NCBI GenBank assembly: GCA_050998805.1 | Contig: JBPCPV010000028.1 | Location: forward strand, 1 to 64,000 | Length of the DNA: 64,000 bases | From: JAICKM01 sp050998805 | GTDB taxonomy: Bacteria > Chloroflexota > Chloroflexia > QHBQ01 > JAICKM01 | Direction: 5' to 3' | Part shown: piece by piece, positions 1-7,801 of the stretch | Layout of the letters: each line of letters opens with the position of its first letter | How positions within the stretch are numbered: position 1 is the stretch's first letter | Position numbers and translations under genes: made by a program | Notes under the pieces: generated by a model | What the model was told of the DNA's origin: nothing | Seen by the model: only the letters and a program-made list of their open reading frames with translations | Database searches by the model: none

Positions 1-153
1 GGGTCTATTCTACTCGGTTTCGCCCGCGGGTGCAACCCATGAGCGCGCTGGCGTGGCCTCCAATTTGCTCTCCCCCGGTACGCCCCACACATGAGCGATA
101 CGCTGGGCCAGGAGGAGAACAGGGTGACCAAAGAACTGTACAAAGTCGAGCTC

Positions 154-182
154 ATTATAGCACCGCTATTTTAGGTGGTCAA
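154..182 (-). promoter_or_regulatory. Sigma70-type promoter reading leftward out of the window
   Basis: On the minus strand TTGACC (182-177) is followed by a 17-nt spacer and TATAAT (159-154). It lies beyond the last small gene of the phage-like module and points to a gene whose body is outside the window. No convincing start codon is settled in the remaining 150 nt. Confidence 0.65.
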
Positions 183-201
183 GATGCCTAATAGCCGGGC
201 A

Positions 202-228
202 GGGCGCGAGGCTTTATGCCCCGCGCCC
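202..228. terminator. GC-rich hairpin at the end of the leftward phage-like module
   Basis: GGGCGCGAGGC (202-212) pairs with GCCCCGCGCCC (218-228) with one mismatch and a 5-nt loop that contains the stop codon of the 214-450 gene. There is no clear U-run, so termination is only a guess; the hairpin itself is plain. Confidence 0.35.
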
Positions 229-450
229 GCCGCGCCGGTCCACTACGTCGCCGCCGACGGAGACTGCGCCGCCGCCGGTCTCGATGTGGCCGACGGAGAG
301 CGCGGCCCCTCTCTCGGCAGGGGGAGGCTCGGCTCCGGGTTTGGGGGAGAGGTCGGCGCGCTGGCGGGCGACCCAGCGCCAGCCTATCGCGCCGCCGCCG
401 AGTAGCGCGCCGAGGATCACGCCGAGGTTCCGCCAGTCGTCGGGCTTCAT
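214..450 (-). CDS. Small membrane protein of the phage-like element
   Basis: This 78-aa protein has one N-terminal transmembrane segment (about residues 9-28, rich in L/G/A/I) and a polar Gly/Pro-rich tail. Its ATG overlaps the TGA of the upstream gene (ATGA at 447-450), so the two are probably translationally coupled. The tail contains GHIETGGGAVSVGG followed by DRR, closely matching GSISTGGGGASVGG plus DRR at the end of the upstream protein. This suggests a duplicated motif or a shared partner. Length and position at the end of a capsid module would suit a holin-like or accessory protein, but I recognise no family. The function is unknown. Confidence 0.6.
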   Translation of the reverse strand: MKPDDWRNLGVILGALLGGGAIGWRWVARQRADLSPKPGAEPPPAERGAALSVGHIETGGGAVSVGGDVVDRRGGRGA

Positions 451-806
451 TTGGTCTCCCTCCGATCCGTTAGCTCGCCGCCGACGCTCGCGCCTCCGCC
501 GCCGGTGCTGATGCTGCCGACTTTGGTGTGGCGGCGAACCTCGTGCCGTCCGGCCATCGCCATAGCGATGCCGTCGTCAATGTCCTGTCGGGTCGCCAGG
601 GCGCCGAGCTTCTCGTCTATGATCAGCAAGCGCGCCAGCTCCTCGCGCTGCACGTCCTCGATGCGCTGCACACGCCCCTCCAAGAGCAGCACCCTGCCGC
701 TCACCTCGATGCCGACGCGCCGCGACACGAACGCGCCGAGCAGCGCCAGCAGCAGCGTATTCACCAGCGCCCACATCAGCAGCACGACATCTATCAGAGC
801 CAACAT
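447..806 (-). CDS. Small membrane protein with coiled-coil-like middle, phage-like element
   Basis: This 119-aa protein starts with a hydrophobic segment (about residues 3-28) and continues into a charged helical stretch (about 35-80, heptad-like L/V/I spacing). It ends in a Gly-rich motif also present at the end of the next protein. On the minus strand it follows the capsid gene after a 107-nt gap filled with heptamer repeats. A GGAGGG ribosome-binding site precedes the ATG. A membrane-anchored accessory or lysis-related role is possible from its place after the capsid gene, but nothing in the sequence identifies it. Confidence 0.6.
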   Translation of the reverse strand: MLALIDVVLLMWALVNTLLLALLGAFVSRRVGIEVSGRVLLLEGRVQRIEDVQREELARLLIIDEKLGALATRQDIDDGIAMAMAGRHEVRRHTKVGSISTGGGGASVGGELTDRRETK

Positions 807-825
807 GCGTCCCTCCTGCCGAGTG

Positions 826-913
826 GTCAGCTTTCAGCTATCAGCTTTCAGCTTTGTAGCTGATTGCTGACGGCTGATAGCTGATTGCTGATAGCTGATT
901 GCTGACGGCTCGT
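826..913. repeat. Heptanucleotide tandem repeat cluster
   Basis: Units of the TCAGCTT and GCTGATN types (with GCTGACGG variants) are strung together with 7-nt periodicity between the capsid gene and the next small gene. They encode nothing convincing. Confidence 0.85.
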
Positions 914-1840
914 CTAGCTGTCCTTGACGCCCGCGAGCCGGACGTAGGAGATCGGGCGGAAGATCGCCATGCCGCAGTACCACTTTAGGCGGGTGCGGAC
1001 GGCGTCCTTCGTCTCGAGGTTGCCGACGGGGATCGCCTGGATGCCGCCGTTTTGGAGGCCGCAGACGCCGGTCTGGTAGCCGAACTTGAGCGCGAAGATC
1101 GACGAGCAGACCGCGCCGCTCGTGCCGACCGCCTCGGTGTCGGGGATATTCTCGTCCACCTCTATCGGGATGCCGTCGTACATCATGGCGCGCTGCCCGA
1201 ACTGGTCAACGGTGACCTCGAGCAGGTTGCCGCTCGCCCGGCGGAGGCCGCTGAGCTTGCGGCGGCTGCGCTTGCTCATGAAGAGCACGTCGGGCTTGCC
1301 GGGCTTGATCGCGTCGATCAGCTGGTCCATCGTGGTCAGGTCGAGCACGGTGCCGTTCGCTGCGGCGGCGAACGCGCGGTTCGTGTTGTCGAGGTTGCCG
1401 AAGCCGACGACCGGCGTGCCCGCCTGGGTCACGATGCCGTCGAAGATGTTGGCGTCGCGGCTGGAGTCGCCGTAGAAGAACGCCTGGTTGAAGGCGTAGG
1501 CGAGGCTCTTGGCCTTGCTCTGCACGACGAGCGCCTGGATGTCGTTCTTGTTGGAGTAGGTCTGCTGCAAGAAGGCGTCCACGTCGGCATCGCCGCCGAG
1601 GATCTTGAGCGCGGCGGTCTTCTGCTGGACGGTCATCTCGGAGGTGGCCCAGGGGCCGTTGACGGCGTGCCACTCGGCGGTCGCAAGCGTCTGCTCCTGG
1701 TTATAGGTGACCGCGCTGCCGGTCACGGTGAGGAACGGGAGGTACTTGAGGATCGCCGACTCGGTGATCATCGTCTCGATCACCCCGCGCAGGAGCATGT
1801 CCTGTGTCAGCTTCGCCGCATCAGAGAGTAGAAATGCCAT
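914..1840 (-). CDS. Major capsid protein, HK97-fold type
   Basis: This 308-aa protein has the layout of the short HK97-type capsid family found in Siphovirus-like elements. It has an N-terminal helix (AKLTQDMLLRGVIETMI) and a middle region with the typical LDLTTMDQLIDAIK and DVLFMSKRSRRKL helices. A DGIPIEVDENIP strand and a C-terminal RISYVRLAG-like strand (written PISYVRLAG here) follow. It forms the shell of the particle. It follows the scaffold-like gene by 13 nt with a GGAGGAG ribosome-binding site. No separate protease gene is visible; cleavage of an N-terminal scaffold domain is not needed at this length. Family assignment rests on pattern and context (terminase and portal upstream). 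Confidence 0.85.
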   Translation of the reverse strand: MAFLLSDAAKLTQDMLLRGVIETMITESAILKYLPFLTVTGSAVTYNQEQTLATAEWHAVNGPWATSEMTVQQKTAALKILGGDADVDAFLQQTYSNKNDIQALVVQSKAKSLAYAFNQAFFYGDSSRDANIFDGIVTQAGTPVVGFGNLDNTNRAFAAAANGTVLDLTTMDQLIDAIKPGKPDVLFMSKRSRRKLSGLRRASGNLLEVTVDQFGQRAMMYDGIPIEVDENIPDTEAVGTSGAVCSSIFALKFGYQTGVCGLQNGGIQAIPVGNLETKDAVRTRLKWYCGMAIFRPISYVRLAGVKDS

Positions 1841-1853
1841 GTGTGTCTCCTCC

Positions 1854-2249
1854 TTACTTTTTTGTCACGCCTGCGCGTATCATCTCGAAGGGGGTGCCGG
1901 GGAGTGGGGGCGCTCCGGGGCCGGAGTGGGCTTGGGGGAGCGCGGAAGCCTGCTCGCGGAGCACGGCGGTTCTCACGTCGCTGTAGAGGCGCTCGGCGTC
2001 GTCGAGGGCGGCCTTGACCTCGGCGAGCGTGACGCCTTTCACGAGGGCGATCACCTCGGCGGGCAGGTGGCGGCTCGCCAGGCCGAGCAGGGCGTCCACC
2101 GCCGCCTTCTCTAGGTCGGCGAAGGCGGCGGCACCCTTCTCATGCGCCGCGCTCACCTCGTCGCTGATGGGGTTGGGCGGCGGCTCTAGGGGCTGGGCTT
2201 CGGGCGTCACGGGCGTCTCAGTCTCCTGTTCCACGGTGTCTAGTTTCAT
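1854..2249 (-). CDS. Scaffold-like acidic protein
   Basis: This 131-aa protein begins with a Pro/Glu-rich acidic stretch (residues 1-35), then a helical Ala/Leu/Lys-rich core. It sits immediately upstream of the capsid gene, where head scaffolding proteins normally lie. AAGGAGG precedes the ATG by 7 nt. Size, acidity, helix content and position all suit a capsid assembly scaffold, but there is no recognisable signature, so this is inference from synteny. Its own upstream gap (2250-2537) is entirely repeat DNA. Confidence 0.6.
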   Translation of the reverse strand: MKLDTVEQETETPVTPEAQPLEPPPNPISDEVSAAHEKGAAAFADLEKAAVDALLGLASRHLPAEVIALVKGVTLAEVKAALDDAERLYSDVRTAVLREQASALPQAHSGPGAPPLPGTPFEMIRAGVTKK

Positions 2250-2261
2250 TGCTTTGCCTCC

Positions 2262-2537
2262 TTCGGTTAGCTTTCAGCTTGTCAGCTTTCAGCTTTCAGC
2301 TTGTCAGCTTTCAGCTTGTCAGCTTGTCAGCTTTCAGCTATCAGCTTTCAGCTATCAGCTATCAGCCGAGATTCTTCGCTGCGCTCAGAATGACAGTGGT
2401 GGTGGTGGTGGTGGTGGTGGTGGTGGTGGTGGCGGTGGGCCGCACTCCGCACTCCGCACTCCGCACTCCGCACTCCGCACTCCGCACTCCGCACTCGGAT
2501 ACTCCGCACTCCGCACTCCGCACTCCGCACTCCGCAC
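2262..2537. repeat. Composite repeat block: heptamers, dispersed 31-bp element, (TGG)n, heptamers
   Basis: From left to right: TCAGCTT-type heptamers (2262-2365), one copy of the dispersed element running from CCGAGATTC to GAATGACAG (2366-2396), and an uninterrupted TGG triplet run (about 2397-2440). ACTCCGC heptamers then continue up to the stop codon of the adaptor gene. The same three parts recur together elsewhere in the window. Open frames through it give low-complexity protein and are not genes. Confidence 0.9.
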
Positions 2538-3257
2538 TCAGATGTCGAGCGCGCGGCTGCGTAGGTTGCGCTGTTGGCGGAGCTTTAGCGCGCGGTCGAT
2601 CTGGACTTCGAGCGCGACTAGGATCGGGGGCACGTCTATGTGGAGGTTCGCGCCGCTGCCCGACGGGGCGAGCGCGGGGGTGATGCCCTGGTCGCGGGCC
2701 TGCCACTCGGCTAGGTACTGGTAGGCGCTGCGCTTGGAGAGCAGGACGAGCAGGGGCACGTCGTGTACGGGGCCGTTCCAGGACGAGCCGGAGCCGTCGT
2801 CCGGCAGGTTCCAGGTTTGGAGCAGCTCGACGCGGAGCGTCGCGGGGCCGATCTCGTTGCCGCTCGCTGGGTTCCGCAGGGTGAGCGTGTTCGAGCGCAC
2901 GCGCCAGCCCTGGCGGTAGCGGCTGCTCGCCGAGCCTGCGGGGTCGGTGCTCTGCCAGGGGTCTTGGGGTATCGGCTGGCCGACCGGCAGTTCGACACCC
3001 TGCACCGCGAGCAGGTCGGCCTCCCCGACCGGCGGCGGCAGCAGCCCCGGATTCTGCACCGGGTAGATCGAGAAGCTCTGCTGCCCCAGCGCGACCGGCA
3101 GGTCTACCGTCGCGGCGAACGGGAAGAGCAGCGAGTGCGTCGTCACCGCCTCGGCGATGCACTGGTTCAGCACGTCGTCGGTCCAGAGCAACGGCGGGGT
3201 GATGTCGAGCAGGCTGCTGCGGAGTTGCGTCCTCAGTTCAAGTTGGCTCAGTCCCAT
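2538..3257 (-). CDS. Head-tail adaptor (connector)-like protein
   Basis: This 239-aa protein opens with MGLSQLELRTQLRSSLLD and WTDDVLNQCIAEAV. This is the helical pattern typical of phage head completion/adaptor proteins, where a WTD-D-N motif precedes a long helix. The rest is a beta-rich central region and a C-terminal helix (LVALEVQIDRALKLRQQRN). The start was chosen at 3257 because AAGGAGA lies 6 nt upstream. The frame stays open further upstream only through repeat-derived sequence. It overlaps the portal gene by 20 nt. It probably seats beneath the portal ring; tail genes that would attach to it are not seen in the window. Confidence 0.6.
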   Translation of the reverse strand: MGLSQLELRTQLRSSLLDITPPLLWTDDVLNQCIAEAVTTHSLLFPFAATVDLPVALGQQSFSIYPVQNPGLLPPPVGEADLLAVQGVELPVGQPIPQDPWQSTDPAGSASSRYRQGWRVRSNTLTLRNPASGNEIGPATLRVELLQTWNLPDDGSGSSWNGPVHDVPLLVLLSKRSAYQYLAEWQARDQGITPALAPSGSGANLHIDVPPILVALEVQIDRALKLRQQRNLRSRALDI

Positions 3258-4824
3258 GGGGTTCTCCTTGCTGACCGCTCGTCGCTGACGGCTGACGGCT
3301 GACGGCTGATAGCTCCGCGCGCTCGGCGAGGACGCGCCCGAAGACCGCATCGGGGTCGGGGTCGTTGAGGGCGGCGATTGCTGCCGTCGGCGGGTGGATG
3401 CCTGCGGCGACGAGCGCGGTCTCTTGCTGGACGAGTTCGGTGCGGTCCTGGGGCAGGACGGGCGGCCAGGTGACCGAGAGCCGCACGTCGGGCAGGTTTG
3501 CGGCCCCGTCGGAGTGGAGGCGGGCGACCGCGAGGATCAGCTGGGCGCGGCGGGCGAGCGCGCTCGACCAGATCGCCCGCTTGCGCGCCAGCTTGTGGAG
3601 GAGCGGCTGTAGCTCGATTTCGAGGGCAACGCCGGAGCGCGCCATCGTGCCGTGGCTGCTGTCGCCGAAGCTCGTGCGGGGCATTTCGCTTATGTCGTGC
3701 ATCGCGCGGTACACCGTGTCAATGTACTTCAGATGGGCTTCCGCGCCGCCTGCGCGCAGCAGGTCGAGCACCTCGGCCTTCGCGCCCTCGGGCAGCGTCC
3801 AGAGCTGGTTCGGCCCCAGCCGCAGCGTGTCGGTCGAGGCCGCGTCCGCGCCGCTTATCACAGCGACCGGGTTGCCGGCGACCTCGAGTATCCGCGAGAA
3901 GATCGAGAGGCGCGCGTTAAGCTCGCGCTGCAAGCGCAGAAGGTCCACCAGATCGCTCTCTCCCCAGAACTCGCCGGGGACGCGGAGGTTCGGGAAGATC
4001 ACGTAGGGGATCTGGCCGTATGGGTTGGGGCCGCCGTCCACCGGCACGCCGTTCACCGTGAGCTGCCACGCCTCAGCCGTCCACTCCTCGTGCGCGCGCA
4101 TCGCGGTGTACGGGTCGGTGCCTGCGCCGCTTCCGCCGCCCGCGCGCAGCGCATCGAGCTGGCGCGCGGTCATCTCCGCCGGGGAGAGCCAGTAGCTCTG
4201 GCGCACCCAGAGCAGCGAGCGCAGGTCGTCGGCCCGCCAGCGGGCGTCGAGGCCCACGGGGTCGAGGCCGGTCACGCGGGGAAGGCGGGCTGCGGCGTCC
4301 CAGCGCACCGTCCACGCGCCGTCGCCGAGGCAGCCTGTGCTGATCGCGGTGTCGAGGTCGAGCGCGGCGAGCATGTTGAAGTCGGCCACCTCATCGAGGA
4401 ACGACTCGACCGAGTGCGGAGTGCGGAGTGCGGAGTGCGGAGTGTGGATCCCACCCCCACTGTCATTCTGAGTGCAGCGAAGAATCTCGGCTGACGGCTG
4501 ACGGCTGACGGCTGACGGCTGAATACTCGCTCCACGATCTGAACTCCGCGATCTGAACTCCGCACTCCGCGCATCGTAGCCGACGGGCTTGCCGAGAAGG
4601 TAGCTGGCGGCCTTGTTGACGAAGACGCGCGCATAGTTGAACGTCAGCCGCCTCTCTCCGGGAGCCGGGAGATCCTCCCACTGGTCGCCATTGTAAAAGG
4701 CGCGATACTCGGCGTAGCGGGCGATCCTCGCGAGGGTGTGGGCCGTCTGCGCCCCCGGCACGCTGAGCGGCCAGATGCCCCCTCCCGGCGGCGCGCTCGC
4801 CGGGCCGTCTAGTTCATTGTTCAT
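3238..4824 (-). CDS. Phage portal protein carrying an in-frame repeat insertion
   Basis: This 528-aa protein matches the SPP1/gp6-type portal family: an N-terminal wing (NYARVFVNKAASYLLGKPVGYDA), a crown and clip region (YGQIPYVIFPNLRVPGEFWGESDLVDLLRLQRELNARLS in pieces), then PRTSFGD and a long C-terminal helix. It forms the dodecameric DNA entry ring. Between about residues 87 and 138 the family sequence is interrupted by protein encoded by the repeat block at 4411-4565 (motifs such as QPSAVSRQPSA and TPHSALRTPHS). The C-terminus likewise runs into repeat-derived SRQPSA. A GGGAGG site precedes the ATG. The gene may still be functional if these segments loop out. Confidence 0.85.
   Translation of the reverse strand: MNNELDGPASAPPGGGIWPLSVPGAQTAHTLARIARYAEYRAFYNGDQWEDLPAPGERRLTFNYARVFVNKAASYLLGKPVGYDARSAEFRSRSSDRGASIQPSAVSRQPSAEILRCTQNDSGGGIHTPHSALRTPHSVESFLDEVADFNMLAALDLDTAISTGCLGDGAWTVRWDAAARLPRVTGLDPVGLDARWRADDLRSLLWVRQSYWLSPAEMTARQLDALRAGGGSGAGTDPYTAMRAHEEWTAEAWQLTVNGVPVDGGPNPYGQIPYVIFPNLRVPGEFWGESDLVDLLRLQRELNARLSIFSRILEVAGNPVAVISGADAASTDTLRLGPNQLWTLPEGAKAEVLDLLRAGGAEAHLKYIDTVYRAMHDISEMPRTSFGDSSHGTMARSGVALEIELQPLLHKLARKRAIWSSALARRAQLILAVARLHSDGAANLPDVRLSVTWPPVLPQDRTELVQQETALVAAGIHPPTAAIAALNDPDPDAVFGRVLAERAELSAVSRQPSATSGQQGEPHGTEPT
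4411..4565. repeat. Repeat block inserted in frame in the portal gene
   Basis: It comprises ACTCCGC heptamers, one copy of the dispersed ~31-bp element (about 4459-4491), four or more CTGACGG heptamers, and two 14-nt units of the GATCTGAACTCCGC type. The whole block keeps the portal reading frame open. Confidence 0.9.
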
Positions 4825-4842
4825 GTGTACCTCCCGTAACTT

Positions 4843-6354
4843 TCAGCTTGTCACTGACCACTCGGTCGTCCGGGCGGCGGCGAGCCGGGGCCGCCAGTCG
4901 CGGTTGTCTAGGGCGGCGACTAGGGCGGCGCTGATCAGCAGGTCGTCGTGGCCCTTGCTTTCGGGGACGGACCAGCGCATCAGCTTGCCGGGGCCGTCCT
5001 GCACGTTGTAGATGCAGGCGGCGGCCTGCGCCCAGAAGAGCCTCGTCGCCGGTTCCCCGTCGTCCGCGTACTCCTTGTATCGTCCGCTCTCTATCGCGCC
5101 GAGGAACGCCCAGCCGAGGTCGCTCTTGCTCGCCTGGCTGAACACGAAGGGCAACAGTTCGGTCTGCCCGTGGAGCGCAGCCGCCAAGAAGGACGCCAGC
5201 CCCGCGCCGATGCCGGTCGCGTCGATCACGAACCAGCGCGCTCCCCAGACGCGGCGCGCCAGGTCGAGCAGCTTCGGCATCAGGCTGGAGTGCTTCTCTC
5301 CGAGCCAGAGCCGCCGGTTCACCACCCGGTACGTCGGCTTCCGCAGCAGGTCGTTTGCGACCGTGCTCAGGTCAACCTCCACGACGGTCAGCGCGGTGCT
5401 GTCCCGCCGCTTCTCGCGCGCCCGCGCCGCAACCCCTTCGGGCGCGTCTTCGTCGGCCCCGGCCACGTCGAGCAGCATCGCGTAGGCGTGGCCCGGCGTC
5501 GCGGCGTATATGCGCTGGTGGACGCCCCGCATCTGCGCCAGGCGGTCAGGCCCGAACATCCCGCCTGCCGCGTCCAGTTCTTCGAGGCAGTACTCGGAGC
5601 GTATGAACGGGTGGCGCTCGCCGAGCTGCGCGATGCGCGAGCGCACATGGTCGCCGTATGCAGGCAACTCCGCCGCGACCGCCTGCCAATCGGCGCGGTA
5701 TATCGTGCCCGCCTCCTCTGCCAGGTACGTCTGCCGCGAGAGCAGCGACCCCGCCGACCAGGGCGTGCCCGAAAAGACGCTCGGCGCGTTCGTGCTCGCG
5801 GCCATCGGCGCGAAACGGCTATCCCAGACCTCGCAGCTTATGTCCTGCGCCTCGTTGGCGATCAGCAGGCGGTCGGCGGTCTCCCCGCGCACGTTCGCCT
5901 CCCCCGCGCTCAGGAAGGCCGTCGCCGCCTGCCCGCAGACCACGCGATAGCCGTCGGCCCCGCGCGCCCCTGGGTGCAGCCCCGCGTTCATCCGCGCCAG
6001 CAGCCTCCTCCTGCTTATCAGGCACTGCGGCTTGAACGTCGGCGCGGCGACCACGATGCCGCAGCCGCTCCGTTGCCCGCGCGCCAGCAAGAACGCCTGC
6101 AACTGCGCGAGCAGCTCGTCCTTGCCCGCCTGCCGACTGAACAGGATCACGAACCCGTAATATGTAGCCCCGTGAGGGCGACATATTGCTGCCTCCAAGA
6201 TCGGCCCCGCCGCCTCGAGCTGATACCTCCGCAGCGCGTGAGCGGGATAGCACGCCCGCGAGAACTCCCCAAAGTCGGCCAGCGCCCGGCCGAGTGCGGA
6301 GTGTGGAGTATGCCGAGTGCGGAGTGCGGATTGTGGATCTATCTGCCTTGTCAT
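4843..6354 (-). CDS. Terminase large subunit
   Basis: This is a 503-aa packaging motor. The ATPase half shows a Walker A variant SRQAGKDEL and a Walker B with catalytic acid in RLLIANEAQD. The nuclease half shows the acidic motifs LLDVAGADE, FVIDATGIG and the late HDDLLIS. It cuts concatemeric DNA and pumps it through the portal. It is 18 nt upstream of the portal gene on the same strand. The start at 6354 (MTRQIDP) is preceded by a G-rich GGGGGGAT site. The first 20 or so residues (SALRTRHTPHSAL) are repeat-derived. A 29-nt palindromic element lies inside the gene at 6159-6187. Confidence 0.9.
   Translation of the reverse strand: MTRQIDPQSALRTRHTPHSALGRALADFGEFSRACYPAHALRRYQLEAAGPILEAAICRPHGATYYGFVILFSRQAGKDELLAQLQAFLLARGQRSGCGIVVAAPTFKPQCLISRRRLLARMNAGLHPGARGADGYRVVCGQAATAFLSAGEANVRGETADRLLIANEAQDISCEVWDSRFAPMAASTNAPSVFSGTPWSAGSLLSRQTYLAEEAGTIYRADWQAVAAELPAYGDHVRSRIAQLGERHPFIRSEYCLEELDAAGGMFGPDRLAQMRGVHQRIYAATPGHAYAMLLDVAGADEDAPEGVAARAREKRRDSTALTVVEVDLSTVANDLLRKPTYRVVNRRLWLGEKHSSLMPKLLDLARRVWGARWFVIDATGIGAGLASFLAAALHGQTELLPFVFSQASKSDLGWAFLGAIESGRYKEYADDGEPATRLFWAQAAACIYNVQDGPGKLMRWSVPESKGHDDLLISAALVAALDNRDWRPRLAAARTTEWSVTS
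6159..6187. repeat. 29-nt palindromic element inside the terminase gene
   Basis: Arms AATATGTAGCCC and GGGCGACATATT flank CGTGA. The same element, with a perfect palindrome, lies inside the M1 aminopeptidase gene at 45808-45836, where it is read in a different frame. Confidence 0.85.
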
Positions 6355-6366
6355 TCTGATCCCCCC

Positions 6367-6384
6367 ATACTCCGGTCGGAGTAT
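6367..6384. promoter_or_regulatory. Palindromic operator candidate 1
   Basis: ATACTCCGGTCGGAGTAT is a dyad with 8-nt perfect arms, 12 nt before the terminase start codon. A near-identical palindrome lies at 6563-6580. Repression of the packaging module by an element-encoded regulator would fit. Confidence 0.5.
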
Positions 6385-6475
6385 TTTCCCCAAATCCCGC
6401 AAAATCCAACGTCACTCCGCGATCTGAACTCCGCGATCTGAACTCCGTAGGCACGGAGCAGCGCGTTTTCGCCGC

Positions 6476-6571
6476 GTTATTTTTACCCTCTCTCTTTATA
6501 TATCCATTTGGGGGGCGATTTCCTGCCATGTTTTGCCCGTTTTTGGGGCTTTTGGGCAAAAGATACTCCGA
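6476..6571. repeat. Left arm of the 96-bp inverted repeat
   Basis: It aligns without gaps to the reverse complement of 7168-7263 with 12 mismatches by my count. The most conserved parts are the outer 34 nt (pyrimidine-rich, ending TTTATATATCCATTT) and the inner 22 nt (TTTTGGGCAAAAGATACTCC then GA). Confidence 0.9.
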
Positions 6572-6580
6572 TCGGAGTAT
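6563..6580. promoter_or_regulatory. Palindromic operator candidate 2
   Basis: ATACTCCGATCGGAGTAT is a perfect 18-nt palindrome at the inner end of the left inverted-repeat arm. The right arm keeps only one half-site (CGGAGTAT at 7169-7177). Confidence 0.5.
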
Positions 6581-7167
6581 GCCGGGTGGACGGCCTCTTG
6601 CCGCCAGCCGAGATTCTTCGCTGCGCTCAGAATGACAGTGGGTGGGCCGAGATTCTTCGCTGCGCTCGGCAATGACAGTGGTGGTGGTGGGCTGAGGGCT
6701 ACAGCTGACGGCTGACGGCTGACGGCTGACGGCTGACGGTTGACGGCTGACCACTCGTCTTGTGATGCGTTGTAGGACCGTCTGGGGCGGCTCCGGGGTG
6801 GAGGGGCCTCTCAGTGCGCCCGCCGTTTAGAACACATGTTCTGAGGCATCTGGCGCGCTCTGGGAGGGTGTAGAGTGCGGAGTGCGGAGTGCGGAGTATG
6901 CCGAGTGCGGAGTGCGGCCCACCACCACCACTGTCATTCTGAGCGCAGCGAAGAATCTCGGCTGACGGCTGACGGCTGGTAAAAAACTTAGCAAAATCGA
7001 TCCCAAAACCTATTGCATTTCTAGAACATATGTGCTATAATTTCTCCCAAGTGCGGGTTGCGGGTTGCGGATTGTGGAGTGCGGAATGCGGAATGCGGAA
7101 TGCGGAGTGGGGAGTGCTGATAAGCTGAAAGCTGAAAGCTGACAAGCTGATCGCTCGTCTCCGTCTT

Positions 7168-7263
7168 TCGGAGTATCTTTTGCCCAAAATCGCCAAAAAG
7201 TGCCAAAAAGTGGCAGTAAATGGCCCCTGAAATGGATATATAAAGTGAGAGGGTAAAAATAAC
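7168..7263. repeat. Right arm of the 96-bp inverted repeat
   Basis: This is the inverted partner of 6476-6571. GGATATATAAAG at about 7234-7245 probably supplies the -10 region for the rightward genes that begin at 7297. Confidence 0.9.
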
Positions 7264-7296
7264 GCCGGTTTTAGGCTCGAAAGGAGAAGCTGCAAA

Positions 7297-7761
7297 ATGC
7301 AAACGAGGACGACCAAAATCGCCGTGCGCCGCAGGGAGGTAGCCCGCCTCTTGCTGGCGCGCAACACCCAGCAGGAGATCGCCGCCGAGCTAGGCGTCAG
7401 CCTGGCGACCGTCGGCAGCGACGTGGCCGTGCTGCGGTCGGCCTGGCTCGCCGATACCCACGCCGAGCGCGAGGAAGAGGTCGCGCAGGAATGTCGGCTG
7501 CTCGACGCCGACGAGGCGCTCTGGCGCGCGAAGATGGCCGAATTGATCGACAAAGACCCCGCGCTGGCGGTTCGGATCTACGACCGGATCGACGGGATCT
7601 CGGCCCGCCGCCTCCAGTGGAAGCGCCTGGTCGGGCTGGGTGAAGCGGGGCTGTTGGCGGGCCTCAGCGCCGAGCTTGACCGGCTCGACGACGAAGGCCA
7701 GCACCCCGAAGGCCCCCACCTGCGGCTGGTGCAGGCCGTCGAGAGCGAGCAGCCGGAGTGA
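7297..7761 (+). CDS. HTH protein, terminase-small-subunit-like or regulator
   Basis: This is a 154-aa protein. Residues 10-45 form a helix-turn-helix (REVARLLLARNTQQEIAAEL then GVSLATVGSDVAVL). A charged helical domain follows (LDADEALWRAKMAELIDKDPALAVRIYDRID) and then a Leu-rich segment. HTH plus helical oligomerisation domain is the build of small terminase subunits and also of some phage regulators. It opens the rightward module behind the right inverted-repeat arm, with GAAAGGAG 9 nt upstream. I favour DNA recognition for packaging or control of the divergent promoters and cannot separate the two from sequence alone. Confidence 0.7.
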   Translation: MQTRTTKIAVRRREVARLLLARNTQQEIAAELGVSLATVGSDVAVLRSAWLADTHAEREEEVAQECRLLDADEALWRAKMAELIDKDPALAVRIYDRIDGISARRLQWKRLVGLGEAGLLAGLSAELDRLDDEGQHPEGPHLRLVQAVESEQPE

Positions 7762-7801
7762 CGGCGGCAAGCACCAGCCTGTCGCAGGAGGGGGGGACGC
7801 A

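Larger units (their letters stand above)
6355..7296. promoter_or_regulatory. Divergent control region of the phage-like element
   Basis: This 0.94-kb stretch separates the leftward capsid module from the rightward replication module. It holds two 96-bp inverted arms (6476-6571 and 7168-7263), each ending in a TTTATATATCC/GGATATATAAA block on the side facing its module, which is probably the promoter part. It also holds two 18-nt palindromes, two complete copies of the dispersed element plus one in reverse, and several heptamer clusters (about 6680-6755, 6868-6980 and 7050-7165). No gene is supported inside it. Confidence 0.7.

Noticed and set aside
1..213. A protein gene or tRNA at the left edge
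   Set aside because: No cloverleaf and no frame with start, ribosome-binding site and recognisable protein; only an outward promoter could be supported.
2397..2540. CRISPR-like regular repetition
   Set aside because: Units are 3 or 7 nt without unique spacers; no cas genes are present.
2262..2720. Open frames over the repeat block giving poly-His, poly-Val and SAFSFQL-like protein
   Set aside because: They consist only of heptamer and triplet translations, appear in several frames at once and have no ribosome-binding site.
4948..6441. Long plus-strand frame opposite the terminase gene
   Set aside because: It is the antisense shadow of a high-GC gene; terminase motifs are on the other strand.
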